Under the pieces are notes generated by a model, which was not told the origin of the DNA, ran no database searches, and was given only the letters and a program-made list of their open reading frames with translations. Shown here in pieces: positions 41,495 to 45,499 of a stretch of DNA of 45,499 nucleotides. Origin of the DNA: Rhypophila decipiens (lineage: Eukaryota > Ascomycota > Sordariomycetes > Sordariales > Naviculisporaceae); the NCBI GenBank assembly GCA_033297075.1, contig MU858295.1, positions 1 to 45,499 on the forward strand, read 5' to 3'. Position numbers and translations under genes: made by a program. Numbering within the stretch: position 1 is the first letter of the stretch; each line of letters begins with the position of its first letter.

Positions 41495-41536
41495 TACGAC
41501 TGTCGTACTGATACTCGACTTGATACCTCGACCAAA

Positions 41537-44248
41537 CTACACCTCCTTAAACCGCCATCCTCCCTCGGTCCTATCCAGCCTCACCTTCATCTTCTTGCTC
41601 AACTCTTCAATTTCCCCAATCCGTTCGACAACACCATTGACCGCTGTCCCAGACTCCACAGCCCCTATATCAACCGTACTACTCGTAGTCGTACCACCAA
41701 CCGCCGCCCCCCGAGTGGCCGCCATCGACCCGCCATGCTGCTGAGCGGTGTCCTTGGTCTCGACACCATACAAAACCAGCGGCAAAATCCCATTCTTATA
41801 CCCCTGCCTCATGACACTCTGCCCTCCGCCCTCTTGAAGCCGCCCAAACATGCCCCGTCCTGACAGTATCGCACCAACCAAGAAGCCAAGCGTCACAAGC
41901 GCCAAAACCCCAGGATATAAAATCCAAAGCCACCGCACATCAACACAAGTATCCTGCCCCCAAACCTCCCCTTTTTCCTGCTCCACATATTGCCTCCCCG
42001 CCCGGCGATTAACCAACGTCATCCGATTAGCTACACTCTCAAAAATCTTTTCCAGACTCTTCGTGCTGAGATTCCCGTTCTGATAGATGGATTGCAGATG
42101 GGCAGGTCCATCTATGGAATTCCCTTGGGTAGGGAAGGTCACCCAGGGGTTAAAACCCGCCCATTGGGCGTTGAATATATTTATCAGGCCGCCTTGGATC
42201 GAGTTCATTGTGGGCGTGCAGACCTGGTATATACACTGATCTCTGAGACCATATTCGGGGAGGTAGTACTTGTCACGGTCTTCGTGGAATTCGAAAAGGG
42301 ATGAATCGTCCGGTTTGAGAATGTCGGGGTATGTCCACCCGCTGTAATGGTATTTCAGGAAGGAGTCGGAGTCGGAAAAGGTGTAGTTTATTTTGCGGAG
42401 GGAAGACTTCTCGGTGGAGTTGAGGCAGGATATATCGAGGATAGACCAGCATGTTGACTGGTAGGTTGCTTTTGGCCCGGAACCCCAGTCACTGCTTTCG
42501 GCGAGAACATTTTCGCGCATCAGGCCGTTTGTTACGGTAGAGTTGTATTTCCGCACGCAGGGGGAGAGGGAACATGTTGCTGCCGAGAATTTGTTGCGCA
42601 CCCAGGCGTCGGGGCTAAAGTAGGTTGGTGTTGTGCCGGGCATGGCGTCTTTGGGACCGTCGGACCCGAGGAGGAGCATTATCTCGGTAGAGGGCTTGGA
42701 GTTTGGCCTGGAGCGGAGGGCTGCGAATTGCAGGACTGGGGGCTGAGTTAGGGCTGCGGAGAGGTTAGCTGTGCTGAGGGGATCGAAGTATTCTTCGGGT
42801 TCGATCTTGGGTGTGTCGTTTGTTGAGCTGGGAATTGGGTCCGGGGGCGTGTCGTTGTCGCCGAATGTGGGACCGAAGTTGTCGGGGGGCGTGTCGTTGC
42901 TGCCGCTGTTGGAAGTGTCGCCGCCGTTGTCATTGTTGTTGCCAAATGTTGGACCAAAGTCGCCAGTTGGCGTGTCGCTACTGCTGCCACTGCTGCCGGT
43001 ATCACTATCAGTGCCGCCGCCGCCGCCAAAGGTTGGCCCAAAGTCGGACTGGCCTTGTCTTTTGCCAAAAGTCGGTCCAAACGAACCGCCGCCGCCGCCG
43101 CCCGAGTCCGATTCGGCATCATATGGAGGATCAGAGCTGGGGAACTCGGCCTGATATACAAGGGTGGCGTTTTTGTGTGCAGGGAGAGTAAAGTCTCCAT
43201 ATTCCCCTGCATAAAGAGCCGTGTAGTTGCTCTCAGGGACATCAACCACCTTGACCTGCGAGGTCAGATCGGTGCATTTTGAGCACCAGCCGGCCGAGAC
43301 ATACGGGACGGAAAAGGTACAGTTTCCGGTCGGGCAAAACGGCTTGATGGCTTCCAGCAGGGCAGCCTCGTAGTCGGGGTCGACACTCTTGGGGCTGTTG
43401 TAGATGCCGCTCATGATGGCGTCCTGCATCTCGCCCGAGATGGTCCAAGACCCGAGGACATCGGTGTCGGTTGCAGAGAGGCCGCCACCAGGGAATCCGC
43501 CGTCGACGAAGCGATTGCGCGTGACAGTCGCCGACAGACTCTCGCCGTTGGTTTGTGTCGCCGGGACCGCGCAAGGGTAGAAGCGGATGATTTGCTGGCC
43601 AAAGGGGTCCACGATGGTAGCCAAGACAATGGCAAGGGCGGCTACCGAGGGAAGAAAGGTGCGGCATCGCAACTTCCAGAGCAAGTTGAGAGAGCCCCAT
43701 GGTCCACGGGTGGCATTGTCGTAGGCGGCCAGGTGGTAGAGAGGGCGCGTCTGTCCGCTCGAGAACCAGCCCCATTTGAGCTGTCCAAGGCCCTCGGCGA
43801 GGATAAAGACCATGCAGGCTTTGATGACGGTAAAGTAGATGGACACCACCGTGTTGATCTGGAGGTGGTATGGCCAGTTGGGGAGCGGTTTGTCTTGGTA
43901 GGGATGGATGGTGCCGACGACTGCGCCAAACATGCCGAGGACGAGGACGCATGTCAGCATCTCGGGCCACCAGACACGCAGGGTGGACGGGAACGTCCTG
44001 GGAGATGGCTCGAGCAGTTTCTCGGTCTGTGTCTGTTGAGTTTGGGTCAAGGTCGGATCATTTACCGTGCTGGAGCTCGACGACGGATCATTGGGGTTGG
44101 GCTGGTTCCCGTCGTCCATGGGCGAGACCATGAGCGAGTCGAAGGAGGCATTTCGCGCCGGACGTTGGAACTGCCGAGTTTCCATTGGGCTCGGGGAGGC
44201 CTGAGGCACTTGGCCATGAAGAGCTGGGTAATCCCGCTCACTTGCCAT
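41537..44248 (-). CDS. DUF3176-family membrane protein with FGPTFG repeats (903 aa)
   Basis: The start is taken at the ATG at 44248 (MASERDYPALHGQ); the open frame extends 21 codons upstream through a hydrophobic stretch. After a Ser/Pro-rich cytosolic tail come membrane segments (PEMLTCVLVLGMFGAVVGTI; STVVSIYFTVIKACMVFILA). The family core follows: RGPWGSLNLLWKLRCRTFLP, VDPFGQQIIRFYPC and CPTGNCTFSVPYVSAGWCSK. A large Cys- and sequon-rich outer domain leads to a last helix (VLALVTLGFLVGAILSG) and a short tail. DUF3176 proteins are widespread in moulds and functionally uncharacterised; the topology suggests a plasma-membrane protein. The outer domain carries an Asp/Ser/Gly-rich insertion with four FGPTFG motifs, not part of the family core. 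Confidence 0.82.
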   Translation of the reverse strand: MASERDYPALHGQVPQASPSPMETRQFQRPARNASFDSLMVSPMDDGNQPNPNDPSSSSSTVNDPTLTQTQQTQTEKLLEPSPRTFPSTLRVWWPEMLTCVLVLGMFGAVVGTIHPYQDKPLPNWPYHLQINTVVSIYFTVIKACMVFILAEGLGQLKWGWFSSGQTRPLYHLAAYDNATRGPWGSLNLLWKLRCRTFLPSVAALAIVLATIVDPFGQQIIRFYPCAVPATQTNGESLSATVTRNRFVDGGFPGGGLSATDTDVLGSWTISGEMQDAIMSGIYNSPKSVDPDYEAALLEAIKPFCPTGNCTFSVPYVSAGWCSKCTDLTSQVKVVDVPESNYTALYAGEYGDFTLPAHKNATLVYQAEFPSSDPPYDAESDSGGGGGGSFGPTFGKRQGQSDFGPTFGGGGGTDSDTGSSGSSSDTPTGDFGPTFGNNNDNGGDTSNSGSNDTPPDNFGPTFGDNDTPPDPIPSSTNDTPKIEPEEYFDPLSTANLSAALTQPPVLQFAALRSRPNSKPSTEIMLLLGSDGPKDAMPGTTPTYFSPDAWVRNKFSAATCSLSPCVRKYNSTVTNGLMRENVLAESSDWGSGPKATYQSTCWSILDISCLNSTEKSSLRKINYTFSDSDSFLKYHYSGWTYPDILKPDDSSLFEFHEDRDKYYLPEYGLRDQCIYQVCTPTMNSIQGGLINIFNAQWAGFNPWVTFPTQGNSIDGPAHLQSIYQNGNLSTKSLEKIFESVANRMTLVNRRAGRQYVEQEKGEVWGQDTCVDVRWLWILYPGVLALVTLGFLVGAILSGRGMFGRLQEGGGQSVMRQGYKNGILPLVLYGVETKDTAQQHGGSMAATRGAAVGGTTTSSTVDIGAVESGTAVNGVVERIGEIEELSKKMKVRLDRTEGGWRFKEV
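42861..43080 (-). repeat. Four FGPTFG-encoding repeats in the DUF3176 gene
   Basis: FGPTFG is encoded at 43064-43080, 43025-43041, 42942-42958 and 42861-42877, each preceded by S, D or N and separated by Gly/Ser/Asp/Thr-rich linkers. The DNA copies differ at synonymous positions, so the peptide motif has been kept while the bases drifted. Confidence 0.8.
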
Positions 44249-45404
44249 GACTGCTGGCCCGCGGAATTTGATGCAATAGGCAAGGAGCGAAGAGACGAGA
44301 ACCAACAACAAGCTATGACAGGCAACACAATATTGAAAGGGCTGATATAAGAGAGCGGCGATTCACGGTCCTTTAAGAAGTTGAAACCAGCAGTTGTCTC
44401 CAGACATGGTCATGGAGTTTTCCCGTGGTCATGCCACGTCCGTGGGGGCCAAGTCTGCAAAGAATAAGGGGGAAATATTATCGTTTTGCATGGATATCCA
44501 GTCGAGCGCCTGAGCCCTAGGGGCGCCTAGATATCTGCCTTACAGCATCTAGCCACGGTAACCAATCAACGACCAGCCTATCCTTGTGAAACGGCGTTGT
44601 CGAAAATCACCATGCGACCCTAGACTCCTCCATGACTAATCTGTACTAGTAGATATCCAACTGAGCAACATCGGTGCTAGGGGACTGTCTATTTAGGGCT
44701 TACGTACGCGCGAAAAGTCCGAGGATTGCGACCTCCTGCTTGGTCTCCTCGGATCTCTTGTTCCTGCGCCACTCGACGGCAAAGTACTTTTGGCGGCCAA
44801 AAAGACCTGATGACTCCCAGTGGATGTCAACATGCAGTGATTGGCCCTATTTATGATTAAAGCTGAACGGTAGTGGTAATTGAGGTCAGCCCTACCGGCT
44901 GTGATACCTCAACGGGCATCAAGTTTCATGAGCCCCTGAATTTGCCAGTTCGGCACGACTACCGCGCTTACATATTCGTGCCTTTTGGGAATTTCCTCGA
45001 GTTAGGCCTTCCTTCTCGACGCGTCCAGGCTTATCACCTCATACCAGGTACGTACATGCCACGGATGTGCGTTGGGAAATAAAGGAAACATAAGAAGGGA
45101 AATGAATATCATCTCCCATGTTTCGCTTATGGGCCAACTGGGTCGACGAATAGGGGTGGAAGTTCTAATCATCTGCATGGGAAAAAGAACAAACCTCCGT
45201 GTAACAGAGAACTTAACAATGCCTAGAAATTTGTATCCTTGTCGAGACGGCTCCAAGGGAAGAGTGAATGATAGCAGGTAAGATGGTTACCTAGATACTG
45301 GTTTGGAGATCCCATCAATTTCTTTCGACCTAGCCATTAGCCAAGGTGCCTGTCCCTCAGTTACGTTGAATGCAGTCATTATACATACCTCTGGTAGGTG
45401 GCCT
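44249..45404. promoter_or_regulatory. Upstream region of the DUF3176 gene
   Basis: About 1.15 kb between the DUF3176 start and the terminal G run. Short plus-strand frames at 44674-44856 and 44873-45082 have no protein features. No RNA gene or repeat is recognised. Confidence 0.35.

Positions 45405-45499
<95 letters not shown>
45405..45499. repeat. Terminal run of 95 G
   Basis: Every base from 45405 to the end of the window is G, with no interruption. Such a run is rare in real fungal DNA. At a sequence end it is most simply a sequencing or assembly artefact, or filler next to a gap. Confidence 0.95.

Noticed and set aside
1..45499. CRISPR arrays, rRNA, bacterial operons or riboswitches
   Set aside because: No regularly spaced repeats or rRNA-like sequence were seen. 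The gene structure is eukaryotic.

Overview
This window looks like nuclear DNA of a filamentous ascomycete (Pezizomycotina, probably Sordariomycetes). The genes have short introns (46-144 nt in most models) with GTAAGT-like donors and CTGAC/CTAAC-like branch sites. There is an intron-containing tRNA-Lys. The families are ones expanded in moulds: F-box proteins, DUF3176 membrane proteins, UstYa/DUF3328 proteins, Mae1/SLAC1-type (TDT) transporters and a MULE DNA transposon. All exon models were built by hand from splice signals and phase, without a database search.

Layout. 0-8 kb: a kinase-like C-lobe remnant, a six-exon gene with a long hydrophobic hairpin, a two-exon unknown gene with a pyrimidine-rich 535-nt intron, and an F-box gene. 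8.1-12.5 kb: a transposon-rich block, with a MITE-like inverted-repeat element, hairpins, and a 3.49-kb Mutator-like element with perfect 85-bp terminal inverted repeats. Its transposase frame carries two nonsense codons. 13-23.6 kb: a truncated cytochrome P450, a short-chain dehydrogenase, a SAM methyltransferase, a small secreted protein with an internal duplication, and three UstYa-family genes. 24.5-45.5 kb: ordinary genes. These are a proline-rich protein, tRNA-Lys, a type II membrane glycosyltransferase-like protein, a TDT transporter with an 84-bp (ATG)n tract in its intron, a large membrane glycoprotein, a small membrane protein, a CCCH/RRM/RBR ubiquitin-ligase-like protein and a DUF3176 protein. 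The window ends in 95 consecutive G.

The most interesting part is 14.3-23.6 kb. The 84-residue product at 18041-18355 (minus) has a signal peptide and two tandem units, each ending in ATR followed by an aromatic hexapeptide (SGWFYV and TAWVYS). It sits beside three genes whose products each carry an N-terminal membrane anchor and two HxxHC motifs, the hallmark of UstYa oxidases. A methyltransferase and an oxidoreductase lie next to it. This is the architecture of a dikaritin-type fungal RiPP cluster (ustiloxin, phomopsin, asperipin-2a). The proposed core peptides have W-x-Y at their centre, and the precursor lacks the dibasic KEX2 sites usual in the class. I infer a RiPP pathway with an undescribed product; the sequence shows the genes but not the chemistry. 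The pseudogenised P450 and the adjacent MULE suggest that one edge of the cluster has been eroded.
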